DNA of 64,000 nt, taken from positions 102,708,501 to 102,772,500 of the forward strand of contig NC_134102.1 in NCBI RefSeq assembly GCF_000715075.1, read 5' to 3'. The stretch's first letter is position 1. Each line of letters opens with the position of its first letter. The position numbers and the translations under genes are program-made. This DNA comes from Nicotiana tabacum. Its lineage: Eukaryota > Streptophyta > Magnoliopsida > Solanales > Solanaceae. This document shows positions 24,540 to 35,999 of the stretch, one piece after another. The notes below the pieces were generated by a model, which was not told the DNA's origin, did not search any database, and saw only the letters and a program-made list of their open reading frames with translations.

Positions 24540-24850
24540 CTGATGCGACGTGCAGCTCGATCCACATATGACCATAAGGCCCGTTGTGGCGTGCAACCCG
24601 ATCCATATATATATATATATATAGTTTACTATGCTCATTGGGGTGTGCAGACTCCGGATGGGCTCCTTCAGCCCAAGCGCTATATCGATGCGGCGTGCAG
24701 CCCGATCCCATAAAATGTAATCAATATAACATGTTGTGGCGTGTAGCCCGATCCGAAAATATGTAATCAATATAACATGTTGCGGCGTGCAGCCCGATCC
24801 TAAAATATGTAATCAATATAACATGTTGCGGCGTGCAGCCCGATCCCAAA
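24540..24850. repeat. LTR minisatellite, about 46-bp monomers (GTTGCGGCGTGCAGCCCGATCC)
   Basis: The clearest three monomers are at 24730-24850, each ending 'aaaatatgtaatcaatataac'; looser ones precede them, with a small (TA)n at 24605-24623 between. The stem is weaker than in the chromovirus because GCAAC has become GCAGC. Confidence 0.85.
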
Positions 24851-25845
24851 AAATCACTCTCACTCAGGCCCTCGGCCTCACTCAGTCATCAATCTCTCTA
24901 GTCTCACTCACGGGCTCACAATGCCATGAAACTGGCCCGACAACAATGATATGATGTATCAATAAATAATATCTGAGACTGAGATATGGTATGAATGCAT
25001 GAATATGATCGAGTACGAAGTATAAATGAAATCAGTGAGATGACAGTAAGAAACGGTCATTATGGGTCCAAACAGTATCGGCATAATGCCTAAACATGAT
25101 ATTTAGCATGATTGACAGCTTAACTCCTTTATTACATGGTGAAAACACGGATATCAACAAAGTAGGACCATTATACAGTGCCATAGAAGCAACAGAATCC
25201 CAATTCACATGGTGCACGTCCACACGCCTATCACCTTGCATGTGCATCACCTTATTACCGATCACATAACACGTATTTCGGGATTTCATATCCTCAGTAC
25301 TAAGTTTAGAAGAGTTACTTACCTTGAACAAGCCAATACCAATGCCGAGCAAGCCAAGCGATGCTCCAAAATGCCATCCCGTCTCGAAACTAACCAAAAA
25401 TAACTCAAATACATCAAACTATGCTAAAAGAACCAATCCCGATCGAAAAAGATCAAATCTTGAATCAAAAGCCCAAAATCGGCCAAAAATCACACCCGGA
25501 CCCATACCTCGGAACCAGACAAAATTCACAAAATCCAATAACCTACTCAATTATGAGTCCAGCCATACTAGTTTCACCCAAATCCGACTCCAATTCGATG
25601 CTCAAAACTCAAAAATTCATATTATGAAACTTTAAGTCAAAATCCTCAATTTCCTCTTTATAATTCACAATTCAATTACCAAAAATGAAGGTAGATCATG
25701 AAATATAACCAAAACCGAGTAGAGAACACTTACCCCAATCCTAGTGATAAAAATTGCTCCAAAAATTGCCTCAATCTGAATCCCACATCTCAAAATATGA
25801 AGAAAGAATCAAAACCTCGATTTTTATGGTTTCTGCCCAGAGATT

Positions 25846-26107
25846 CCGCTTATGCGGTCAATTCGTCGCATCTGCGACCACCGCTTTTGCGGTAAAACTT
25901 CGCTTCTGCGAAAACAGCTTGATTCAGCAATCCCTCGCACATGAGGTCTTTAAGCCGCTTCTGCGCACTTGAACCGCATCTGCGGTTGCGCAGGTGCGTC
26001 CAAGCACCCGCACCTGTGATCCTCACGCCTAGCTCCCCTTCACGCTTATGCGACTCCTCTGTCGCTTATGCGACCATCGCACCTGTGTAAACCAGTCATA
26101 GGTGCGA
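25846..26107. repeat. Array of CGCTTNTGCG / CGCATCTGCG palindromes
   Basis: Units include CGCTTATGCG, CGCATCTGCG, CGCTTTTGCG, CGCTTCTGCG and decayed CGCACCTGTG, about 690 bp from the sense LTR start. Confidence 0.88.
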
Positions 26108-26801
26108 TCACACCAGAACCAGCAGCTTAGCAAAAATCCAAAAGTGCAATGAAATGATCTGAACCTCGTCTGAAACTCACCCGAGCCCCTCGGGACCCCG
26201 TGCAAACATGCCAACAAGTTCCATAACATAATACGGACCTACTCGAGGACTCAAAACACACATAACAACATCAAAATGACTAATCACACCTCAAATCGAA
26301 ATCTATGAATTTTGAACTTTCAAATTCAATAACTCGTGCCGAATAGCAAATCAATCTGGAATGACTTTAAATTTTGCACACAAGTCATAAATGACATAAC
26401 GGAGCTATTCCAATTTCCATAATCGGATTCCGAATCCGATAGCAAAAAGTCAACCCCTCGGTCAAACTTTTCAAAAATTCAATTTTCGCCATTTCAAGCC
26501 TAATTCCACTACGGACTTCCAAATAATTTTCCGGACACGCTCCTAAGTCCAAAATCACCATACGGAGCTATTGGAATCATCAGAATTCAAATCCGAGTTC
26601 GTTTACACATAAGTTAACATCCGGTCAACTTTTCCAACTTAAGCTTTCAATTATGAGACTAAGTATCTCATTTCACTCCGAAATCCTTCCGGACCTGAAC
26701 CAATTACCCCGGCAAGTCATACAACAACTGTAAAGTATAAAGTGAGCAGTAAATGGGGGAACGGGGCTGTAATACTCGAAACGACCGACCGGGTCGTTAC
26801 A

Positions 26802-26965
26802 TTCTATTGATTCAAATTGAGAAAACAATAAACAATCTTCATTATTCAGTATTCGGAGCTTAATGCAATAACTTAATATTTAGATGTGTATTCAGATTCA
26901 AACGTTTTAATCTTAATACACATCTTAATATTCAGACGTCTTAATCTTAATAAAAACAAATGAGG
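26802..26965. repeat. Right part of the candidate TIR element
   Basis: Closely matches 11460-11640: 'attcagtattcagattttaatgcaat', 'gatgtgtattcagattca' and 'cttaatcttaataaaaa' with changes. It ends CAAATGAGGC, the inverse of the left GCCTTATTTG edge. Confidence 0.45.
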
Positions 26966-28293
26966 CAACCCTTTATAACGATGGGTACACCCATTGTCGA
27001 TCTCCATTTGTCTCAAGTAAAATAATTTATACAAAATTGAATAGTAGCTTTCTTCATTTTCTTCAATTCAAAAAATGTAAAACTAAAATGTATATACATA
27101 AAACTTCAAATGGAATATAATTAAATAACACTAAAACAAAAATACACGAAATGATTTGCTCAAGAAGGTACGAGAGGAAATGAATAAAGGACTGCATAAG
27201 AGAGCCTTTCAACTAGCCAAGAAAACGTTTGGGCCATTCCAGTTATTCACGTCTTAATCTGGTGACTCAACCACTTTGCGAGTCTGACTTCCTTATTGAT
27301 TCATCTCTTCTTTTCAGACTAAATAATTACGCCTCATCTCAATCTTAAACTAATTGAATATTATATAAATTCTCATAATCCATTTGACCGCCTCGGCCAA
27401 TTAAAAATGATCAACACAACTTATACTTTTCTTTTCAAGTAATCTGAAAAATGCTGATGCCAATAGACTTCTATTGTGTGCTTGAACCCAGATAAAATTT
27501 CAAAAAAAAATTCACTACCAATGCAAATTACATGTAAGATATGGGAATATTCCTAGAGGTAAAACTTTTTCTTCTTCATTCATGAAATTATTTGATCTCG
27601 CAATGTCATTTCCTGTGAGCCAGAATATCTGCATTTATTCGTGGAAAATATTCTCAAGAAGAAGAAGATTTTCCACGTCTAAATTACAACTCTTAGATTT
27701 TAGTAGGAAAAACCACAACAAGAAGAAGAAGAAAAAAACAAATAAATAAAGCGCTCTTGCCAAGCATCCAACTCTACTAACAGTTGATCCCTGTAAAAAA
27801 GAAAAAAGATGCATACATCATATTTCAGCATCTTAACAACCAATATAAAGTATACATGCTCATTTTGGTCAGTGAAAAGGCTCCTGAATCTTGGTAAATA
27901 AGACAAAAGAAAACATGCATTCAAAAGTTATTTGGATTTCACTATAACACACCAATATTAAGTATACATGACACATTTTGGGAAACTAAAAACTTGCTGA
28001 ATCTTGGTAAATGTTTGAGACAAGGGAAAGCATGCATCCAATAGAGAATGGTCTCACTATCCTTCCTACAAGAACAGCTTCAACTTCCGAGCGACAAGAA
28101 TAGCACATTCATTTATATATGCAAATCAATTTGCTGATAAGCAGTACAGACTCAATGATTGAAGCCATGAAGGGTTAAATAGTATGAATTTTAAGAATAC
28201 TGGGAGCTCCAAGAACCAGGACCGAAGAACTCGAGCAGCTTTCTGGAACATTTCCCCTGGATGCAGATAACAAAATTCCTCAAAAATGTAAAC
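26966..28293. other. 3' flank of the methyltransferase gene
   Basis: No other gene is seen. The last part before 28293 is probably 3' untranslated region of the gene on the minus strand. A motif 'taagtatacatg' is repeated near 27848 and 27960 with similar flanks ('atcttggtaaat'), a small local direct repeat of about 110 bp spacing. Confidence 0.5.
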
Positions 28294-31200
28294 CTACGAC
28301 TTGTGGAAATACAGAATATTCAGTGCGGTGGTGGGAACACAAGCTACAAGGTTGCCTTGGGAGAGCCAGCTTTGGATAATGTTCTGATCTGTGCTAGTTG
28401 GGGTAAGTGCGTGAGGCCACCTATCCACCAACCTGAAACCAAATTCAGACGCTGCTGAAAGTATAGATGGTTCATCAACTCTTCGTAAGACGTGACAAAG
28501 GATTAGAGCTGGTGTGCAATCCTCCTTATCGCCTCTGCCAGATCGGATCAGCTCTTTTGCAGTTGCAAACAAAGGAGAGATTGCATCAGCAACATAAGTG
28601 ACATCAGTGCCTATTATGACATCGAAACCTCTATCATTAAGCCTCTTGATGGACTCTACATCATCTCTATTTCCCCACTCAAGCTTTTTTGTTATTAGAC
28701 TTGCAAGACTTAATGCTTGGAGATTCAGAGCGACATTCTGGTTTAACAGATCAAGTGCTTTTGTGTCTCCATCAGTGGCAACCACAAGATCAGCAGATTT
28801 AGCAGCAACCATAGAGCAAATGCCCCCACATCCACAACCCAGCTCTAAAACACTTTTCCCTGAAACAATGGTCTGGTTAGTAGCAAGCACAGAAGCCATA
28901 AGCCGAGCTGATTCCCATAACATTAAACCAGTTGATTTGCAGGTATGCTGATACTCTTTTGAGAGGACATTTATCTTGAAAGAATAGTCTCTGGAGATGA
29001 CATCAAGAATCTAGAATGTTGACAAATAAGTATGTAAGTCGGTAACTGGCGGGCAAAATGTTGAAACATTTAGGAATCACTTTATACAAGCTTTAACGGG
29101 GTTTCCAAGTGACCCCAACTTCATAATTCTGAAGCAATTACGACTAACCACCTGGTTCATGTTAGAATATGCTACCCATCATGGAGGCAAAACTTACAAC
29201 AGCTATCCTTGACTAAAAGTATCAATCTTTGAAATACTGATATAACTATTTAATCAGGAACCTGAATCTATAAACTCGGATCAGATCCCAGAAGTAAATG
29301 ATGAGATACAGCAAGAACATTTAGTTTATTTGAACTATAAGAAGGATCACTTGCCACCTCTGGATCAATGCATGAGCATTACATGTATACATAGGTCATG
29401 ATTGCTTAACCATAATGTCAGTGCTAATGCATAAACACCACAAACGCTAGCCATGTTGCCTTCTGGACCTATTAACTCTTATTACTATCCTCATAATTCA
29501 GTATCTTTCATAGCAGCAGAGAGGAATTAAAACTAGAAGTGAATGAAAATTCTGTACCTCCTCCTTGGGAGATGAAATACCAAACATTTCAAGAGCCATC
29601 CCCTCGGAGATATCAACTTCAGTCTCATTTGCAGAGTCTTCAAGGGCAACTTTTTGTATTTCAGGCTTGTCATTATCCTTACCAAGGAACTTCACCTTGC
29701 TTTCAGTTTTTCCTCCAGATTTGCCACTACCAACACGGAATACAGCTTGAACCCAACGCCTGAAACCACAGCAATAAAGTATGTCTTCATCCAATACACC
29801 AACAATAAATCAAAAAAGAATACTCAAAGTCAAGTATAAAAATGGATGAGATGTTGGGGGGAACCCCAATACAAGAGAATAGTATTAATGCAATACACTC
29901 TCTAGCTTTGAGCTTCATCTAAGCATATCGGTCCATAATAGTATGTGGCCTGCATTTTGAACCCACACCACAAACCCAACAATTTATTAATATTTTTTTT
30001 TATCAGGACCACAACCCCAACAAAATTAAGCACTGAAAGAGCAACATTGAGCTATGTGCAATATCAAGTTTCCATTAAGGAATACCTCCAAAGTTGCTCC
30101 GCATGTTGCCTCTCAGCTCACGGGAAACTGCAAATACTCAAGACGAAGGTTGGAGGGGGATCAGAAAAACCGTTGGTGAAACCGAAAGTCCTTAAGATTT
30201 AAACAAACCTCCAACCCAAGGAAGAATTGAACACAAAGGAAAAAGCAATTCACTTCAATAAGCAAGAGTTAGAGTGTTAGACAAGAACGGCATGGCTAAT
30301 TTTGCAGGTAGGAAAGGGTGGAAGGAATGATAATTATGGATTGCTATGAAGGCCAGTTCACGGCTTAGAGAAGGAATATTACAGTTCTTTGCATGTCAAG
30401 CAAAGAGATTGCGTGGGGATGGCCGATCTAAATAAGGATTGCTCCAAGGACTCTTCAAACTTGTTCCTTCTTCACATTATGAATCCACTTTAATTGGTTA
30501 AGAAACTGATTAAGGTTCAATGAGGGCATAACCAAGAAGAGAATTATCACTTTCAACAAGCTGGGGGTTATATAGGCAACCTATATACCTCCTACCTCCA
30601 CGATTAATGTAGCTCAAGATAATGTATAAGCCATCAAATAAGTGCCCTGACATGGCACAAACTAGTAAAATATTTTACATATCTTTCACAATTTAAGAGA
30701 ATTGAAGGTTCTGTCCAACATAGTATGCCATATTATCTCAGAAGAACTTTGTTTTTTCTAAAACCCGGAAATCCTTGAGGGCCAACTGGTGTGCGATTCG
30801 AAAATCAGTAGATAATGCTCAAAAGAAACTTTACTTTGGATAAAGTATTACATTAGGGTACTAATCAAGTAAGAAATTCAAAAATAACAAGACATTCAGC
30901 TTGCTAGAAGTGTTACTTCTAGTATTTATGCTGAGGCAGATATTAATTCAAGAGTAACTGAAGTTCTCTGAACGTCAAACCAAATCTGGAACCATTATTA
31001 CAAAATAGTTAAGATGTAAGATGTAAAACTTTCAGATGTCCAATTATACATGGCCAATCTACCTAGAGCTCAGAAATGGAAAACATCTCAGGTATAATGA
31101 AAAGCATGCAAATCTACCAGAGAATACAGATACCCCTTCTCAGTTCAATTGACATTCTTTTTATTTTGGGATGTAACAAAATGTTGGACATCATCTCATT

Positions 31201-34200
31201 TTTATTCAACTTTCACAACATTCAAAAATTCAACTTCACTAATAGCAAACAACAACAACTATGTTTCAGTCCCAAACAAGTTGGGTCGGGTCCATGAATC
31301 CTTACTAACCATATTTCTTCATTAAAATCCATCTCAAGCCAACATTATACAAAATAAATTATCAGGTAACGACTTTTATAGAAAACTTCAAAAAAGTACT
31401 AGAAGTTTTCTATATTTTCTACTGGTATAAAAATCTCTACTAATTGTATCGCCTATATTTATCTTTTTCCTTCCATTACAACCCTATCTTTCGCTAAGAT
31501 TGCATGGGTCCCAAGATATTGTGGGTCTTCTTGGAGAACTTTCTTCGCTAGGATTTTACGTCTTCCTCGTTCCCTTTTAACACCCTCATTCACCATGATT
31601 TCACACCTATGAACCGGTGCATCTGAAGGTCGACTCAGGACATGATTTCTCCGTGTTACTTGCACCTTCTAGTGAATGTGGTCATTTTTAATCTTGTCTA
31701 ATTTTGTATGACCTTATATCCATCTTAGCATTTGCATCTCGACAACACTCATCTTGTGGATGTGTTAAACCTCAGCGCCCCAACACTCGCCACCAGATAA
31801 TATTGTTGGTCTTATAACTGTTCAAATTCATTAATCTATTCCAATGTTAAACTTTGATTCGATATTTCTTGTATCAAGTTTTCCAATTTATATGACATTC
31901 TTTCCATTTTGGAAAGTTAAAAAATATTTGACATCATCTCAATATTATGTACAACCGTCGCAATGGTAAAAAATTCAAACTCATTAATCTATTCAAATTT
32001 TAGACTTTTATGACTAACTTTTCAACAACCATAATATTTTCTTTCAATATCACTAATATACTATGTGAGTCAAACTAACATCTAACTTAGTATCGAGTCA
32101 AATACTGTCACATACAATAAAATGGAGGAAGTAACAAATAAAAAGGTAATGACCATATATATACCTATTCATCACCAAATCCCTTGACCGATTTTCCACT
32201 TGCTTGAAACACAAGATGTGCTCCTCAGAATCAAAACCATTTTCATTGAAGAGATTCACTAAGAACTCATCAGAAAAGTAGAAAGCCCGCTGTTGACAGG
32301 AATAAGCTGCTATAAGATGCTCATCAACAATATAATTCCCATTCTCTGAGAAAAATCAATTTGCATCAGTAGAACTTACAGTCCCATCACCCCGAACATA
32401 GAAGTTATCACTGATTTTTTGTTCCTTCGAAATAAGCCTTTCCTGGTAACACAAACCTTAGATGTTAAGTATAAATCGTTCCCAAATATTTACATTATCA
32501 AACAACTGATATTAACTTTTTTGATATCAGTAAGCATAGAGATAAAATAAACATAAAAGTGACATTACAACCCAAACTTAATCAAGTTAAAATTCAAAGG
32601 CAGCCATCCCATCACAGTATTACACAACATAGGAAGGCAATTAAGTAAATCTAAAGTTACTACAAAAATAATCAGTTCATGCAATATGGTGAACATACAA
32701 GGCTAAATAGATTTAAGATAATATAAGGTGAAGTTTAAACCTGCGCAAGGTCACCAGTTGCATAATCACGAAATAAGACACAGCCATCTTTCTGGAAAGG
32801 AAAAAAGTATGAGAGTCATGATAATGAAATCAAACAGCACAACCAACAAAATATATAAGAACTTGTATCTCACCTTCAGAACTTTTCTGATGTTCTGTAA
32901 CATCAGAGGCATCTTCTCAGGGGATACTGCAGATAGAACAAATATCTGCTTAACAAGTCAGCTTATTTGTTAAGTAAATATATGCAAAGTCTAAAAAAAA
33001 CTGGAACATAAATAAACATTCAAGATCATGCTTTAAGTAAATAATTACAGGCCAACATAATTTGTTATGCAGAAAGTTTGTCGATAAAAGTGGGATAGCC
33101 CACTAATTATAGGAAAAAACTTTGGCCGAGTACCATGGTAACAACATCCACTGATGAAGGAGAAATATGCTGGATTACGTCATCCACGGTTGGATCACAG
33201 ACAAATGCATTCACACGAGCATCATCAAAATCCTTGTGCGACTGCAATAAATACAATAAACTTTTAACACGAATCAGTGTCTGTATTTGCACTTTCGCAA
33301 CACATCCTAAACAAGAAACTTACTCTTGGCATCAACCACAACTTACATGCAACCTGTCAAGAAAAATTGACTTTCTACCTGACTACAACAACAACAACAT
33401 ACCTAGTGTAATCCCACATTGTGCAAACGACCTTCTACCTGACTCAACTTCAAAAACTAGCTCATGAACTAAGCATTGTCCAGAACAAGGTAAGGAGAGA
33501 CGACACACACTCAACCAACATGGAACACTCTAACCCCCCCCCCCAAAGACACACTCAGAATTGGACGTCTAGTGTAGACAACAACACATGGAGGCGCAAC
33601 ATTGGCTAAACCAAGAATATGGCTGACTCTTGATATCATGAAAAGAAGGGAGAAGAGAAGTGATTTTGAGAATGAATAACTTGATTATTCACTCAAGCCT
33701 ATTGGGATTTAAATAGTCTTTAGAATCACCTCAAAAAAGGAAACATATAATTACAGTCTAGATACCTTCCTAATCACAAAACTCTAGGGATTGTAGAGCT
33801 TTCCATATTTAGATGGTGCACACTCTTGTCACATATACAAATTCTTAACACAATCCAATTAGATGTTCCAAGGAAAACCTTTAGAGCATTGGAAATGTTC
33901 CTTTGATAAAATAACTTTGGGCTTTGCGAAAAAGTTAGTTCTAGGCTTCAGCAACTGTTACAGAAATGTTGTTATGTGGTGATAGCATCAAAAATGAAGG
34001 AAACGCGACGTAAGCTTATAAGACCCACATATCATGGACTATAAGGCATCCTAAGGTGCCTCAATTGTACAAACAGCATAGCATGGCAATGTTTTTCAAA
34101 AAGAACCCAACCCAAAAATAAGAAATCTCATATGATAAAATATTACTGAAGCAAATATATCCAAAAAAGAAAGGACACACATCCAACACAAGCAGCAAGA

Positions 34201-35507
34201 TGAACCAGATTTTGTCAATGACTCATAAGACATATTTTTGCTACAGTTTTTGAGAAATAGGCATGCCAGCAATTCTCAACCTTCACTTATTTCAGATCAT
34301 ATTTAACCAACTACAGAGCAAATACTTTCATCCATTGTTACTTTTAGAGGGCCACTGACAAGAACTAAATATATACCTTAACTAAGTTAACAGCTCGAGG
34401 TGAAAAATCACAGGCATGGACAAATATGTTTGGTATTGTAGCAAGCAACGGAAAGATGGTATTTCCAGCCCCGCAACCAACCTGTAATCAACACTATAAC
34501 ATCAGTGCAAGTGTAAGGAAAGAACAGGTGAACCAATTCCTTTAACAAATAAGTAATAAGTATAACATAAAGTATGTGTTAGATTCTGATCACCGCATAA
34601 CAAGAAGGTAAACTACAGCATGAATAACTTTGAGAACTTTCAACAGCATTCATTCGATTGCTGAAAATGATTAGAAAACTATTACTCTCTTGGTTGACAC
34701 CATAACGCACCATAATTGAGCTCTTACGAAAATACGGGACGTAATCATCATATGATGAAAATACACAGGCATGTAAAAAATGAAGAAAAGATTAACAAGA
34801 AAAAAAAACGGTCACAAAATTGTGCTAAAATAGACTATTAGATAATCATTTGTTATGCTTCCTAAAAAGAGGGGCTCAGAATATTCGAAGGATAAAAAGA
34901 ACAAAAACATGCTAAACTAGAGAATTACCTCAAGTATGACTTTCCCGTCAGTCCCCTGCAAAGAGTAAGAAGAAGATCATATCAATATTCAAATGTACCA
35001 TCACATTTGGGGATAAAAATCATAACTTTCCATAGTCTTGTTCACTCACAGAGAAGTATTGGCCCCATTCTTTGTCAAGGTAGTGCCTGTCTTTAAAGAA
35101 CTGATTGGGATTTCAAATCCACACGGAAAAAAAGAGGCAGCAAAGCACGTAGCAAAAATCAGGCATTGAGCAAATTTAACTATAAACAGTAGACAAAAAT
35201 GAAAAATGGATATTATAGTTAGAGTAGTAAATTCAGATAAAAGGGTTTAAAGAGGGTATAAGAAACTGTACTTTGTCTTGATGGCGCTTGTAAAAGATAT
35301 CCCAGTACTTCTTTGCATCTCTTTCATACTTCTCTGTTACAGGAAAAAAGCAAAGCTACAAATTCAGTAACGAAGTAATCCAAATAACACTAACCCAAAA
35401 AACAAGAGAGAGGAAGCAAAACCTCGCCAAAAGGGAGAGATTTCACCAGTGGAGGTGGGGTATATCTGTATCTTAGGTGCTGCTGGCTGCTGATCCTTTT
35501 CCTCCAT
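28294..35507 (-). CDS. Two-domain S-adenosylmethionine methyltransferase (METTL2/6/TRM140-like plus C-terminal METTL domain), 12 exons
   Basis: Exons: 35507-35423, 35333-35272, 35100-35050, 34955-34929, 34481-34377, 33241-33134, 32945-32874, 32791-32741, 32442-32380, 32289-32165, 29759-29558, 29010-28294. All junctions are GT/AG and in phase, giving 555 residues. The N-terminal half (1-250) is METTL2/6-like: YWDIFYKRHQDKFFKDRHYL, SAM-binding VILEVGCGAGNTIFPLL at 72-88, Asp100 in ACDFSPRAV, then VDVVTMIFVLSA. This family makes 3-methylcytidine in tRNA (yeast Trm140, human METTL2/6). The C-terminal half has a second motif I, VLELGCGCGG (371-380), Asp397 in ATDGD, and GTDVTYVADA, as in METTL21/FAM86-type protein methyltransferases. 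Domain order and length match what I recall of Arabidopsis At2g26200. The start MEEKDQQPAAPK is the first ATG of exon 1. Exon 4 is only 27 bp. Intron 10 (2.4 kb) holds a LINE fragment. No disabling change is seen, so the gene looks functional. Confidence 0.94.
31240..31790 (-). mobile_element. RTE-type LINE 3' fragment in intron 10 of the methyltransferase gene
   Basis: On the minus strand a frame reads RRNHVLSRPSDAPVHRCEIM, then VKRERGRRKILAKKVLQED, like the conserved 3' end of plant RTE LINE ORFs (DAPVRRCE...GRGRPKK). The 3' end carries CCCAACTTGTTTGGGACTGA and a (GTT)n tail at 31245-31260, shared with Au-type SINEs that use RTE machinery. It is 5'-truncated, with stops. Confidence 0.75.
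33383..33425 (-). mobile_element. SINE 3'-tail fragment in intron 5
   Basis: CAACAACAACAACATACC followed by AGTGTAATCCCACATTGTG is the reverse of the TS-type SINE tail (TTG repeats preceded by GGGATTACACT). Only the tail is present. The intron sequence next to it (about 33480-33900) includes a C-homopolymer at 33534-33544 and looks repetitive, but I cannot name it. Confidence 0.6.
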
Positions 35508-35999
35508 CCCCAACTTCACCACCCTAACTTGGAAAATATTCTGCCCGAAGTCAAGATTTGGGGTCTTATTCTAGAGAGGGAGGGAGGGAGATTTTGGTTA
35601 GCTAATAATGGAGGCTCAAAAAGGCCGGGGAGAGGCGCGAGCGTGACCTATCAGTTATAATTGTAAATCAAAACATTTTGGCTAAAGAATTTAGGTGAAT
35701 ATAATTTTATTAAAATAATTGTGTTTGAATGACAGTATTTTCAGAATTATTGTTTGAATTAATTTTGTTTAAAGTGGATGTTTTCCAAAGCAGAAAACTG
35801 TAGCTGGCAATTTGCTACTCTAGTAGTCTAGTGTGATCAAAAAACAATTCTTATTATTTGTGTCGTTAATTTTTTAGGTTAATGTAATGGAGGGAAACGG
35901 AAAATGGATTAATAGGTTTTTATCCCCCTCTTCATTTCAAGTTGCTTCGAGCTATATTATATGAGTATTTTTTTATTTTAGATTTTTTATGGATTTTTT
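35508..35999. other. 5' flank and likely promoter of the methyltransferase gene
   Basis: A purine-rich GAGAGGGAGGGAGGGAGA tract lies at 35573-35591, about 70 bp upstream of the start codon. I see no convincing TATA box in the nearest 150 bp of the minus strand. No other gene is present. Confidence 0.45.

Larger units (their letters stand above)
23594..26806 (-). mobile_element. Solo chromovirus LTR (23599-26801) with TSD TTCTA
   Basis: Starts TGTTACAACCC at 23599, ends GGGTCGTTACA at 26801, and is flanked by perfect TTCTA duplications (23594-23598, 26802-26806). 3203 bp. It includes a minisatellite with GTGCAGCCCGATCC cores (24540-24850), AAGGTAAGT in sense at 25317-25325 (inverse), GGGTAAGTG in sense at 25727-25735 (inverse) and a CGCANNTGCG-type array at 25846-26107. 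No coding region. Confidence 0.95.

Noticed and set aside
29945..30202. 85-codon frame inside intron 10 of the methyltransferase gene
   Set aside because: No recognisable domain, opposite strand to the gene, no promoter, low complexity at the start.
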